64,000 bases of DNA, taken from assembly GCA_946965045.2 (NCBI GenBank), contig OX337233.1, positions 372,001-436,000 on the forward strand, read 5' to 3'. Below are positions 10,219 through 21,045 of this stretch, piece by piece. The position numbers were made by a program, and so were the translations under genes. Below the pieces are notes generated by a model. It made no database searches. It saw only the letters and a list, made by a program, of their open reading frames with translations, and was not told the origin of the DNA. The stretch's first letter is position 1; every line of letters begins with the position of its first letter. The stretch comes from Epithemia pelagica (taxonomy: Eukaryota; Bacillariophyta; Bacillariophyceae; Surirellales; Surirellaceae).

Positions 10219-12577
10219 GGTCACGGGGCGCTCTACAACGTCGAAGAGCAATGACAGCTTTTTGTGTAATAATTTTGAGCAACGCATGTGGGAGAGCGAG
10301 GCCTGGAGCGTCGTGGAGCTGTGCCTGTCATGCGTACGATGGCGAAGGGAATTCAATCGCACATAGATTACATGACAAGCCCCATGAAGTATCTTTTTGC
10401 TGTGTTTTAGGATTCGACGAGGGGGAGACGATGATGAAGAGCGAGGTCCACAGATGGCCAATCCAACATCCACTGGGTCGATATCCCTAGTTTCCAAGTC
10501 ATCTCTCGTCCAAAGCCTTTTATGGAGCGCCATTGTTCCCGTGGTCATGCGGACTGTTCACAATGACAACAACACCAACAACAGAGAGAGTGGTCTTCTT
10601 GACTTTTTGATCCAATGATTCGAATGGGCATCGCTTTGTGGCGGAACCAAGGCCACAAGCACAACTACGCCAAAACGAGAATCTGACGACAAGATGGACC
10701 AGAACAAGATGGCGACAAGAATCGCAAATTCTCAGGAATGAGCAAATTGGCGGTTCCCATTGCAGATCTCGAATGACGAACCAAAGATTTGAATCTACAT
10801 CAGACATCAGATCCCCCAAAACAAACGATGCAGTACCATCATACATGCTAGCCGGTCGGAACACGGCAAACAGGACGAAGAGAAGGACACTGACAAAAAT
10901 GAAGCTAGTAGCTCCGACGAACGGATGAGCAAGATTAACAGTCCAATTGCAAGAACATTTCTGGCGCTTCTTGCAGTGTTGCTTCCTGTTCCTCCAAAGG
11001 CGAGAATAGGGTACCGCGATGCATTTTTAAGAACCAACAACAGACGACAAGAGGCACCCACAGCAAGTTCCATTGAACAACTGTCGACCTGGTAGTGCCA
11101 GTCGAGAGACTGGTTGCTTCCCCTTGCTTCTCAACGACAGTTCCATTACGTCTTTGCTCGATCAACAATCATTCGTTCTTCACATGACGACGAGGAATGT
11201 AGAGAAGCAGCAACCAACCATGCTCGATTTCCAAAAAAGAACAATCAGAGAAGCGGACTACAGGGTCCGCAAGGCTTCGCCAGCCGTGCTGTTACTCCTC
11301 CTTTTCGTCCTTTTGTGGGATTCATCGACCACGACCATGAACCAAGCCAAAACTTGTAGCACGACCAGATGTGGTTCGTGGAGGAAAGGAGCAAAGAGAA
11401 TGCAGTCACTTGATTGTACGACGATATGTTGACGACAACATACAACAACAACAACCAATTACACCCAAACAACAACAGCAAGAACAACCATCCTGCTCTT
11501 TCATCAAGGAGCATGACAAGAAAAGAAAAATCATGATTCCCGATCCACCAACAGGACCGAAACAACAACAACAATCGTCGGATGCACAACAGGCATCCCG
11601 TTTTGTCCTCCTTCTCGCAATATCCAATAGTAGTGAATGATTGGTTTCGATCGATCATCGGCAATTGGTGTGGACCAAAGAACGACTACCACGACAAGTT
11701 GGTTATTTTGGAACACGGTCCACCAGCACCCCAGACTGAAACGACTGACACAGTAGCACCACCACAACCTTTACCGCGTCGAGTGATTTGTCGCTCCAAC
11801 AATGAGGAACCAACCACAAGAGGAACAAGCCGATGCGACAAGAACCGCCAGGACTACACATGCTTCTTTACTCAAACCAGACGAGAAGTCCACCAATATC
11901 ACAACCGATTACTGCGGAGACTCTCCCTCGGTGTTCTTCAAGTATTGTTTGGATGGTAACAAATGATTCACCAATGGTCGTGGTCCACAGCAAAATTGTG
12001 TCGTAGCTACAGCATCCCAAGCCAAGAAAGACAGGATGGAACACCCTTGACAGACACGGCAACCACAATGACAAAAATACATGCCTGAATTTGCCCGGTC
12101 ACGAGCACTAAAAGTACTCTTCACTGCTCAATCGTAGTGGAAACAAAATGGCGACAAACCGTATTGACCTTGGCTACGACATCGATGCGAAAGTCTCCCT
12201 TTCTGGAATTCACTACTGTCGGATTTCGGTGTCCCTGCCATATACCTACCGATCCATGGACGGTGACTCTGTGTCCTACAAAGTGCCATGATGCCACCAC
12301 AAAGCCCCAGATTCTAGTCTCACGACCGCACAAGCACGGTGGTGGCACTACCACACTTGTAGAGACAAAAAAATTGGTCGTTCTTTCCACATCTTTGACA
12401 TCAAGCAAGCACCTTCTATCTTGAAACATGTTCTTTCTACTTTTGAGTAACTACCTACTAGGCTCTAGTATTGCAATCGAATGTAGAAAACAAGTCAACC
12501 ACTCGAGAAATAAACGGCTAGGCTTCATCATTCCCTCTCTCATTTTGGCATGTATTGGGCCTTGCTCGTTTACGAGC
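10219..12577. other. Spacer between K3 and K4; duplicated flank and decayed plus-strand sequence
   Basis: 10219-10760 is 5' flank of K3 and matches the K4 flank at 13715-14240, so the promoter side was duplicated too. At 10926-11096 a short plus-strand frame starts MSKINSPIARTFLAL with one hydrophobic helix, preceded in frame by acidic and basic residues (HGKQDEEKD). At about 11200-11740 stretches match 14940-15260, with Q/N-rich coding-like pieces in shifting frames and a shared motif around EHGPPAP / EQGPPEA. A Cys-containing open stretch lies at 12137-12424. All look like remains of one unrecognised gene family. Confidence 0.4.
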
Positions 12578-13714
12578 TCATGCCGAGGTGAAGAAGGGTG
12601 AGATATCATCATCTCGGATACCCACACCTTCAAGAGAATGATGCCATCCGTTCGGTTGCTCCTCACAGAGTCGACGAAAACACCATGAATTTCTATCCAG
12701 AAGTGGTAATGTTGCACAGGAAGGATTGCGGAGTCCACCAATCACGGCAACTTGATTGGCAACAGTCACCATACTGCAACCCCTGCGGTAATTCGCGAAT
12801 GGTGGGAGATTCCAAACGCGATTGTGGTGCGTATCCAAAACTTCTACGGTTCGACTTCGTCCTCCCGCCGCCACCAGACAAGATCCCACGGCAACCATTG
12901 CACAAGAACCTTGTGCATTGGAAAGCACCAAATCAGGATGAGTGATCCAGGTGGACGAGGAAGAAATGAATGTCAAGCCTATCTCCTTTTTTATCACATC
13001 ACTGTCACAGGGTGTTGCATAGTCCAAATACTCCAACGAGTCAAGATAGCCCTTATCATTACAACCTCCAACGACAAAGATGCGGTGACCAATAACCGCG
13101 CTGCCAAAATATGACCGAGGAACAGTCATAGATGGTCCCTCAATGACTATGTGATTGTTGGTATCAATAATATCCACCGACGACAAATAACGATCGCTGT
13201 AGCCACCCATTACAACGATGTATCGGTTGTGCACCGCGACAGCACCACATCCCCATCGTGGCGTTGATAAGCGACAATTCAATGTCGCCCAGTTCCTCTC
13301 GTGTGTGGTGATTGTTGTCAAAGATGATTGAAACAAATCATTGAAGTCAATTCGTTCCATACTATCCAAAGGTGCTCCATTGTCTCCTCCCATCACGTAG
13401 ACGGCTCCGTTGCACACAACCGCAGCATGTCCTCGACGACTCTTGTTCATGGGTGGTCCTTCGCGCCACTGTTTGTCTCGGTCTGATAGATTCAATACAA
13501 GAACGGAATCCGTGGTACCTTTGCCTTGCTGATATCCGCCCATCACGACGACCGTTTGTCTCTTGTTGTTATCGGTGTGATTCAGTACTATCGAAGTATG
13601 ACGATAACGCCATCCACCCTCAAGAGGAGGCCAGTCCTCGAAGTTCCATTCAGGTGTCTCGTCCAACAGGACAAGGCCCGACTGCCATGCTTGCTTTTGC
13701 ACTGTCGTTGTCAT
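12578..13714 (-). CDS. Kelch-repeat beta-propeller protein, copy 4 (K4), shortened C-terminus
   Basis: 378 aa from the conserved MTTTVQKQAWQSG start; the frame is open 13 codons further upstream but without homology. Six Kelch repeats are complete (VVVMGG, VYVMGG, IVVMGG, IFVVGG, LVAAGG, VAVIGG). The stop at 12578-12580 is a TGA where K2 has TCA; beyond it the same frame still reads ARKRARPNT, the basic tail of K2. So the protein has lost about 17 residues, including the Lys/Arg-rich tail, while the propeller itself is intact. It may be functional if the tail is dispensable. Confidence 0.8.
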   Translation of the reverse strand: MTTTVQKQAWQSGLVLLDETPEWNFEDWPPLEGGWRYRHTSIVLNHTDNNKRQTVVVMGGYQQGKGTTDSVLVLNLSDRDKQWREGPPMNKSRRGHAAVVCNGAVYVMGGDNGAPLDSMERIDFNDLFQSSLTTITTHERNWATLNCRLSTPRWGCGAVAVHNRYIVVMGGYSDRYLSSVDIIDTNNHIVIEGPSMTVPRSYFGSAVIGHRIFVVGGCNDKGYLDSLEYLDYATPCDSDVIKKEIGLTFISSSSTWITHPDLVLSNAQGSCAMVAVGSCLVAAGGRSRTVEVLDTHHNRVWNLPPFANYRRGCSMVTVANQVAVIGGLRNPSCATLPLLDRNSWCFRRLCEEQPNGWHHSLEGVGIRDDDISPFFTSA

Positions 13715-16017
13715 GGTCACGGCTAAAAAGGTCGACAAAAGAATTGGTAGCACTTTTTTGCATTAGAGCAACGCGTGGAAGCTCAGTGGGCCTGTCCTGC
13801 GTACGATGGTGAAAGACAGTAAATCGCACATAGATTACATGACAAGCCCCCAAAAGTATCTTTTGCAGTGTAATAAAAGATACAACAACGAACGACGAGG
13901 GAGAGAGAGAGCGACATTTGTGAAGAGGTCTTTTTGTATGATGAATAGGTCCACAGATCGACAATCCCTAATTTCCATGTCATCTCGTCCCACGCCATTT
14001 ATGGAGCAACACCATTCTTCCCTTGGTCCTACGGTCGGTTCACAACGACAACGATAACGACAACAGAGAGAGTGGTCTTCTTGCCTTCTTGATCCAATGA
14101 TTCGAATGGGCATCACTCATCGGGTATATTGTAAAGGAACCAAGGTCCGAAGTACACTTACGCCAAAACAAGAATCCGACGACATGATGGACCAGAAGGA
14201 AAATGATGTCATTCATCCAGGAAAATGATGTCATTCATCCCATTCTGACTCGTTTCTCGTGTTTCATTAGCAGCAGATGCCTGCATTCGTCTTCTTTGGA
14301 CCGCTTTAACCGCTTTCGAGAATGTCACGTGGATGTGGTGGGACAGCAAAGGTTGGTTCTATGTCATTATTGATACCGACTCCATCAATCATCGTTTTTG
14401 GAGAGCCAAAACGTCTTCGCCGGTTGTCAGCAATATGCTCGCGCATGTGGTCCAATGATTGTGGCAGACGCATATCGCACTGGTTCAAGGGCCTCCGTTC
14501 GCCAAGGTGGATGTCAGTACGTGCGTTACGTTTGTCAATGGGTGATGTTGTCGTCTCGCTTGGAAGCCACAAGAGTGCTAGGAACAAAAAGTGAACTGGG
14601 GGAGTCGTCGCTTGGATCCACCTGGTGTCGACAACGTACAAGAGTTTCGTGTGTCCGGTTCCGGCAAAACGACCTACAGCCAAAAAAGAGCCACACCAGA
14701 TGAGGATTTCACGACAACTAAGAGAAACCAGAATTGACAATAAACAAAATCAATCAACATTCCTGTCCTGTTCATGACAAGGCTTTGTTGGGCAAGTTCG
14801 TCATAGAGCCTCTCTTGTGCTTGTTGTCGCTTGCTGATTCTGCTGCTGAGTTCGAGGTACAAAGATTGTCGTGGTGGAGTGGTGGTGTAAAACTCGTCGG
14901 TTTCCCCACTTCCACGCCCAATAACAAAACAAAAGTACAGAAGCAGCAACCACACATGATCGATTTCCACGAAGAACCATCAGAAGTGGACAACAGTGGC
15001 AACAAGATTCGCCTTGACCCATCCGAACAACACCACTGTAACAATCGTCCGTCTGTTTCAACAAGGATCACGACAAGAAGTGAAAAATCACAACTCATGA
15101 TCCACCAACAGCAGCCAAACAACAACAAGAACAATCGTCGTTTGCACAACAGGTTGATCGAAGCATCACCATCACCCTGGGTGGATCAAATAATGACGAC
15201 TTCCAAAACAGTTGCCTTGTCAGAACAAGGTCCACCAGAAGCACAGTTTTGGGAATCGTGGCAACACCAATATTTGTACCGAGTTGACAACCCACGATAA
15301 GCCTGTCCTGCCTGCAACAGGGGAAGTACTTGGCACTGCTGCATTCGCAACGGAAATCAAACAAAGACAAACTGTGCTGGCTGTCGGATCCAGCCAATGC
15401 TACCAATCCACGGCCCCACCGACTGGGATGGTCGAAACGTCACTTGTTCGTCATGTGCCATCACTTGAAGAGACACAATTCAGGCCGCTCCTTCTGTGTC
15501 TAAAAGATACAATGAGGCCATAAAATACTGTCATCTTCCATTTAAGATGATACATTCTATTCAAGACAAGTGAGTTTTCAACTGCACAGAGAGGGAACGG
15601 TACCATGGCCATTCATCCAAAAGTGGTTGCATCACATCGGCAGGTTTGCAGAGGACAGCAGTGCCATGGCAGACGCTGTAACATCTCATTATCTACTACA
15701 CGGATAATGCCACAAACGCCATGGCTTCAGAAGGAAAATCATGTGCGGTCATCTTCTGTACAAGGTGGTGCCTTCAAAACATGCTAGGAGTTGATCTGTG
15801 ATACCCGTCTACTGTAGTGTCTTTTTCGACAAAGCAAGTCACTCCGTTTAGGTATAGTGATTTAGAGCCTTTCATTAACCTGTATGATTGACAACGTAAC
15901 TCAGGATGGACAGGATGGGCACGATCTCCTTTTTTGTTTGAGAGTATAATGACAATGATATAGTTGCTCGACCATGGCCGTGCAACTTGTTGCACATTTC
16001 TCAAGTGCCATCCTCCA
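13715..16017. other. Spacer between K4 and K5; decayed plus-strand arm
   Basis: 13715-14240 matches the K3 5' flank (10219-10760), including a short direct repeat of AAAATGATGTCATTCATCC near 14200-14240. From 14310 to about 15300 the plus strand has coding-like but interrupted stretches; 14940-15260 matches 11200-11740. Near 15600 a stretch with GGTACCATGG resembles 1650 and 5545, showing that this is the same arm as in units 1 and 2. No intact gene is seen. Confidence 0.4.
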
Positions 16018-17175
16018 TCATGTATTGGTCCTGAATCGTTTAAGAGTGGATGTCGAGATGGTGCTGGATGTTACATTGACATCTCCGTTACTCGATCTTT
16101 CTAGACAATGATACCATTTGTTCCGAGGCTGCTCACAGAGTTGTCGAAAACACCATGAATTTCTATCCAGAAGTTGTAATGTCGCACAGGTAGGATTGTC
16201 CCATCCACCAATCACGGCAACGTGATTGGCAACAGTCACCATATTGCAGCCCCTGCGATAATCCACGAATGGTGGGAGATTCCACACACGGTTGCGGTTC
16301 GTATCCAACACTTCCACGGTTGTATTGCGCCATCCTCCCGCCACCACCAGACAAGATCCCACGGTAACCACTGCACAAGAACTTCGTACATTGGAAAGCA
16401 CCAACTCAGAATGAGTGATCCAACTGGACGAGAAGCAAATAGCTGTAGACAAAGTTCCGTCTTTTGTCTCCTCTGCAAAGTCCAAGTACTCCACCGAGTC
16501 AAGATTGCCATGCTTGTTACGACCTCCAACGACAAAGATGCGGTGACCAATGACCGCACTGGCACATTCAAATCGAGGAATGTTCATGGATTGTCCCGCA
16601 GTGACAGTGTGGTTCCTTGTATCAATAATGTCCACCGACGACAAATAATCATCGTTGTAGCCACCCACTACAACGATGTATCGGTTGTGAACCGCAACAG
16701 CACAACATCCAAATCGTCCCGTTGATAAGCGACATGTCAATGTCGTCCAATGACTCTCCTGTGTGGTGGTTTTTGTTAAAGATGACTGTACTAGATCGTT
16801 GGTATCAATGCGTTCTATGCAACTCAACGTTAAATTTCCATTGAATCCTCCCATCACGTAGACGGCTCCGTTGCACACGACGGCGGCATGGTCGTAACGT
16901 TTCTTGTTCATTGGTGGTCCGTATCGCCACTGCTTGTTTGACTCTGCTAAGTCCAATGCAAGAACGGAATCCGTGGTACCTTTGCCTTGCTGATATCCGC
17001 CCGACGCGACGACGGTTTGTTCCTTGTTGTTATCGGGATGATTCAGTACGACCGATGCATGACACTCTCGCCATCCTCCCTCAAGCGGAGGCCAGTCCTC
17101 GAAATTCCATTCAGGTGGCTCTTCCGATAAGACAAGGCCCGACTGCCATGCTTCTTCTTTCAGTGTCATGCTCAT
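16018..17175 (-). CDS. Kelch-repeat beta-propeller protein, copy 5 (K5)
   Basis: 385 aa, starting MSMTLKEEAWQSG with EWNFEDWPPL near residue 25, then six Kelch repeats (VVASGG, VYVMGG, IVVVGG, IFVVGG, LVVAGG, VAVIGG). The first repeat has ASGG in place of the usual VLGG. It ends in a short basic tail (LKRFRTNT), so it is one of the intact members along with K1 and K2. It marks the right end of the five-copy array; nothing similar is found further right. No signal peptide or second domain. Confidence 0.85.
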   Translation of the reverse strand: MSMTLKEEAWQSGLVLSEEPPEWNFEDWPPLEGGWRECHASVVLNHPDNNKEQTVVASGGYQQGKGTTDSVLALDLAESNKQWRYGPPMNKKRYDHAAVVCNGAVYVMGGFNGNLTLSCIERIDTNDLVQSSLTKTTTQESHWTTLTCRLSTGRFGCCAVAVHNRYIVVVGGYNDDYLSSVDIIDTRNHTVTAGQSMNIPRFECASAVIGHRIFVVGGRNKHGNLDSVEYLDFAEETKDGTLSTAICFSSSWITHSELVLSNVRSSCAVVTVGSCLVVAGGWRNTTVEVLDTNRNRVWNLPPFVDYRRGCNMVTVANHVAVIGGWDNPTCATLQLLDRNSWCFRQLCEQPRNKWYHCLERSSNGDVNVTSSTISTSTLKRFRTNT

Positions 17176-17788
17176 GGTTCCAAAGGTTTCTTGACTGCTT
17201 GATGCGAGGATCGAGACACTGAGTTGTACACCTATGTGGTTAGTGGTTTTGCTTCGCCTTTAGCTAGAACTGTTTTACTAAAATCCTCATGACTCACCCC
17301 CGCTGGGGAGGGAACTCTCAGCGCCCCAACAACGTCGACGATGGTGTGGACTGGGTATCTCTGTGTGTCTATACTACGACAACGTTTGTTCCTTATACAC
17401 CACACACAAGACAACTCACGGACCAACGGGAAGAGTTTGTATTAGACATCCGCCCATTTGTCGATAACATCTAGAAGTACGTAATGTTGTGAATGTTTTG
17501 TGGACAGGGCGCGGTCCTTACTTATAAATATCCAGAATATAGAAGAGTATAGAAGAAGGGAGCTCCTACTGTCCTGGCTCGTCGTACGTGACAGGCAAAA
17601 AGACTGGCACGCTGTTGTCAATGCCCAGAGTCCTCTTCCCCTGTCCTCAAGACTACGTGCTAGTACTATAGCCTGAAGGTCGCAATCACACATTCTACTA
17701 CAGGAACCACAGGAACCACAGAATTGGAACTTCCACAACACTATTGCATGCATCCAAAAGGTACTACTGGAGCGAACGACTATAACCA
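17176..17788. other. Intergenic, no gene supported
   Basis: This holds the 5' flank of K5 and the 3' flank of the next minus-strand gene. A tandem CAGGAACCA repeat lies at about 17701-17718. An open minus-strand frame at 17442-17789 has no ATG-supported start or recognisable content and is probably 3' untranslated sequence. Confidence 0.5.
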
Positions 17789-18739
17789 CTATACGACCAA
17801 TGTCTCCACCTTCTCCTCCTCGGAAGCACTTGGCGTCTTGGCGTCGTCGTTTGCTGCTGCTTTGGAGGCCTTGTCGTCCGTATCATCCTCCTCGTTGGTT
17901 CCAGTACTGGACGACGAATAGGCATACTTTGTGGAACTGCTGGCCGTGGCGTCCAGAACCAGTGCATCCTCAGTATCGTCTTGCTGGACCACCTCACTCC
18001 CTTGTTGGGACAGTTCGGCATTTCGTTTCACCAATCCTTCGACCAAGCCTTTCATGCAAAACAATCCCAAGACAAAGTAGGCAACGCCAATGGCAAAGAC
18101 GGCCATGCCATTCCATTGAATCACGGCCACCGTCAATTGTTCCGTCAAACTCGGTACGGTCAATTCATGATACAAACTCGCCTTGGCCACCAAGGCGGAC
18201 ACGGAGGCCACAAAGCAATAACAAAAGCCCCGGACACTCCAATTGTGCAAGACGGGCAGTAAAAAGGAGGTGGCGGGCAATTCGACCAGAATAAACAAGG
18301 TGGCCATGAACATGCAAAAAATGCGACAAACGTCGTCGGTAAAGAATTCGCCCCGTTTCAAGATGGAAAAACTCAAACATTGCAGCAAGAGCATCCACAA
18401 GGAGCACAAGGCTGCCATCATGGAAAAGGCCGTATAGGCGTGAAACAAGGCCGTGGCCGGCGTCAATCGATAGCCCCGAACTTCGTGTTGCCAACAGGAC
18501 CAACCGGCAATTCCCGACGTGGAGCTTGGACCAGTCGTGGTATTAGCAGGATCGTGGTACGGTGTGTCATTCGTTTCAATGTCACTCCCTGTTGTGCCGG
18601 AAACAAAGGAAACCTTTTTGGTCGTGGTGGTAGGAGTCACCAGCTGCGCCTTTGGTTGGTTGGACGACAAGAGTCCAGTCGTTTCGGAAGGAGCATTGGA
18701 CTCTTCTGTCCCTGGAAGCCCTCTACGAATGCCGTCCAT
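17789..18739 (-). CDS. Four-helix membrane protein, possibly COPI-associated/TVP15-like
   Basis: 316 aa. The first ATG in the frame is at 18739 (MDGIRRGLPG). A Ser/Thr-rich N-terminus of about 85 residues precedes four hydrophobic segments: about 95-125, 137-165, 168-190 and 212-232. The C-terminal tail of about 80 residues is very acidic and Ser-rich, ending in an EEEK stretch. The arrangement, with RIFCMFMATLFILVELP followed by a short loop and W-x-x-RGFCYCF, recalls the COPI-associated (TVP15) family of Golgi membrane proteins, but the match is by eye only. Orientation and cellular location are inferred. Confidence 0.7.
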   Translation of the reverse strand: MDGIRRGLPGTEESNAPSETTGLLSSNQPKAQLVTPTTTTKKVSFVSGTTGSDIETNDTPYHDPANTTTGPSSTSGIAGWSCWQHEVRGYRLTPATALFHAYTAFSMMAALCSLWMLLLQCLSFSILKRGEFFTDDVCRIFCMFMATLFILVELPATSFLLPVLHNWSVRGFCYCFVASVSALVAKASLYHELTVPSLTEQLTVAVIQWNGMAVFAIGVAYFVLGLFCMKGLVEGLVKRNAELSQQGSEVVQQDDTEDALVLDATASSSTKYAYSSSSTGTNEEDDTDDKASKAAANDDAKTPSASEEEKVETLVV

Positions 18740-19499
18740 GTCAAAATATTCGAATCCATGTAAAAGAATGAGTGAAGGGGGACAACATTGTTGTTTGTGG
18801 TGGTGTAGTAGTTTTGAGAAGGAGCAATGACGCAAGCGTATAGCACAAAGAGCAGCGTGAGAAGGCGATTCGGTCCAAATCCCTCATATCACACGAGTCA
18901 CAACACTCCAATCCACAGGAGAGATTGTAGATGGGTAGGCGTTTGGCATTTCCAAGGTGTTTTTTCTGGCCGCATTTGCAGACAAATATCCGTGGCTTAC
19001 CTGCTCTTCTTGTTGTTGGACGACGACAGCGAGGAAAAACTCCACATTGTCCACAACTCTCGACCCTGTACGAGTGACACAAGAGGAACGAACGACAATC
19101 TATGTCGGTAGAAAGGCTGTGTTGATTCGGTCAGACGACAACACTGGTCCGCAACAACAACAACACCGTCAAAAAGATTCGGATTCAACGGAATGTTCGA
19201 TCCATGGTGGTGGTCTCATTTTTGTTTCTCTGGCATCGCCCCCACCCCCAAAAAGTGAAACTCGCCCCCCAATGACAAGGGTTGTAAAACGCGTCATGTC
19301 GACAATGACCGCCACCACACCATCGCACGGATCCTTTCTCGAGTAGACGCAATACTCTCGACACACACACCCGAGGCGAGGAAGAAAGATGGAGAGAAAC
19401 TCGTTTGGCAGCAGAGAGTCGACTCCCCAGAATGAACCTCAAAGACGCCAAACTGCTGGTGCGCCGATGACAACACAAACCATGGTGAATGATGACCCG
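18740..19499. other. Intergenic, upstream of the membrane protein gene
   Basis: Open frames here are short, without convincing ATG starts, and overlap on both strands. Nothing recognisable apart from serving as the 5' flank of the minus-strand gene. Confidence 0.4.
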
Positions 19500-20329
19500 G
19501 ATGCCTTGGCAGTCATTTTGGGCGGTAACATGACGGCTCCTTCTCCGACTGGTTTCCATCGCTTTGCTCCTACACACCAATCGAGGAGTGTGTGTATTTG
19601 GAGAACTACTGTTTTGCTTTTTGTGAAGGAACAGGTCTAACGTTGCACAAGCAAGCCCCATGAAATTTGGTCCCTGGTGTCGTTTTGCTGTGATTTGACT
19701 CTCTCACGTTCGGACACAATTTGGAATGTTGTAATATCGAGAACCCTTCCTTTTGCCATCTCTCGTACTTTCCTTTGAGAAATCGATCGAGGCCCGGTAT
19801 CTGGTTCGATTTGTCCAAGGAGCGTACCAGGGATAGCATGCAAGGGTTCTGGATACATACGACATTCAATGGTTCGGGCTCCACTGGATCCACCATCCGC
19901 AACCTTGGGCGGTTTGGGGAATGCCTTGGCAGTCATTTTGGGCGGTACAATGTCGGCTCCGTCTCCGACTGGTCTCAATAGTTTTCGGCGTACACGCCAT
20001 TCGATGAGTGTGCTGATTTGGAGAAATACTGTTTTGTTGAGAGTTGACCCGCTTTTCGAACCAAACCATGCCAAAAACCAGGAACTAACGCGTCGGTTAA
20101 GGTGCAAGGGTGGTCCCACGGACTGGCATTCCACGTCTGGTTCCAGTTGGGTGGTGGAAAGGACTTGGTGGGAATACGCAGAAGGAAGCAATCGAATCGA
20201 TTCCTGCAAGTCCTGGTACCAGACATGCTGGGACGGGACATTGGCTCTGCGATTCGCCAGAGCCACTATCCAGACAAAGCATGTCTCGTTCCAAGAAGAG
20301 TCGTTGGCATAGTATTCTGTCTTGATGGA
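19500..20329 (-). pseudogene. Two partial copies of an unrecognised minus-strand family
   Basis: The stretches 19500-19625 and 19920-20045 are diverged direct repeats. Read on the minus strand both give a similar peptide: KTV-x-LQI-x-TL, then PVGxGA, then PPKMTAKA. The frame around the second copy stays open from about 20329 to 19637 (231 codons) but has no ATG near its 5' end; its first ATGs are internal. It may be an exon of a spliced gene or a gene fragment. Conservation of the peptide across both copies supports this strand and frame. Family not recognised. Confidence 0.35.
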
Positions 20330-20788
20330 CACGATCCTTGCTTTTCTTCCATGGAAACGAACAAGGCTGCATCCTCATTTGTAATGACAGGGTTCCTCTG
20401 TTTTGGCCGGTTTTATGTTTTCCACGTTAAGGATGACGGAGTTCCCTCAACACCAATGCACATCCTCCCTTGGTCCCCACCAACCGTGGGAACCAAAGTG
20501 GTTGGTTCACACACACACACACATACAAGTCCAACTCGCACAGGCTCGCCCACTCGGAAAAAGGTCCTCGATACAAATAAACTGGAACTGCGGTTCGCCT
20601 CAAGGACGGAATTGGTGACTCGTCGTCTTGTCCAAGACGGCCACACGGTATACTACCAAAGAAACAACAGCACACACGCACCGGTTGGGTAGATTCTGGG
20701 TGGTTTTCCGGATGGTGTGCTGCAGTGTGCCCTAAACCATCAAGTCTCTCGGACCGTCGACACTGTATCTACTTTGCTGCAACGCAAC

Positions 20789-20790
<2 letters not shown>

Positions 20791-20822
<32 letters not shown>
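20791..20822. repeat. (AC)16 microsatellite
   Basis: Thirty-two bases of perfect AC repeat, with a shorter CA run at about 20509-20524 nearby. Confidence 0.95.
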
Positions 20823-20824
<2 letters not shown>

Positions 20825-21045
20825 TTGGTTGTCTACACACACACAAAACACGACGAACCACGATACGGTTCTACCAGTTTCCCTCTCTTTTTCGAGCAAG
20901 AGCATGAGGTTTTGGTACGTTAGAACAAAATGTAGTTCGATACTAGTAGCTGATTGTTGTACCCCGGTATAGTGTGTGGAGCCCTCGTGTGTCTTTTGGA
21001 GTTTGGGTGGATTCGGAATCGTAGCGCGAAAAATAAAACTGTAAC

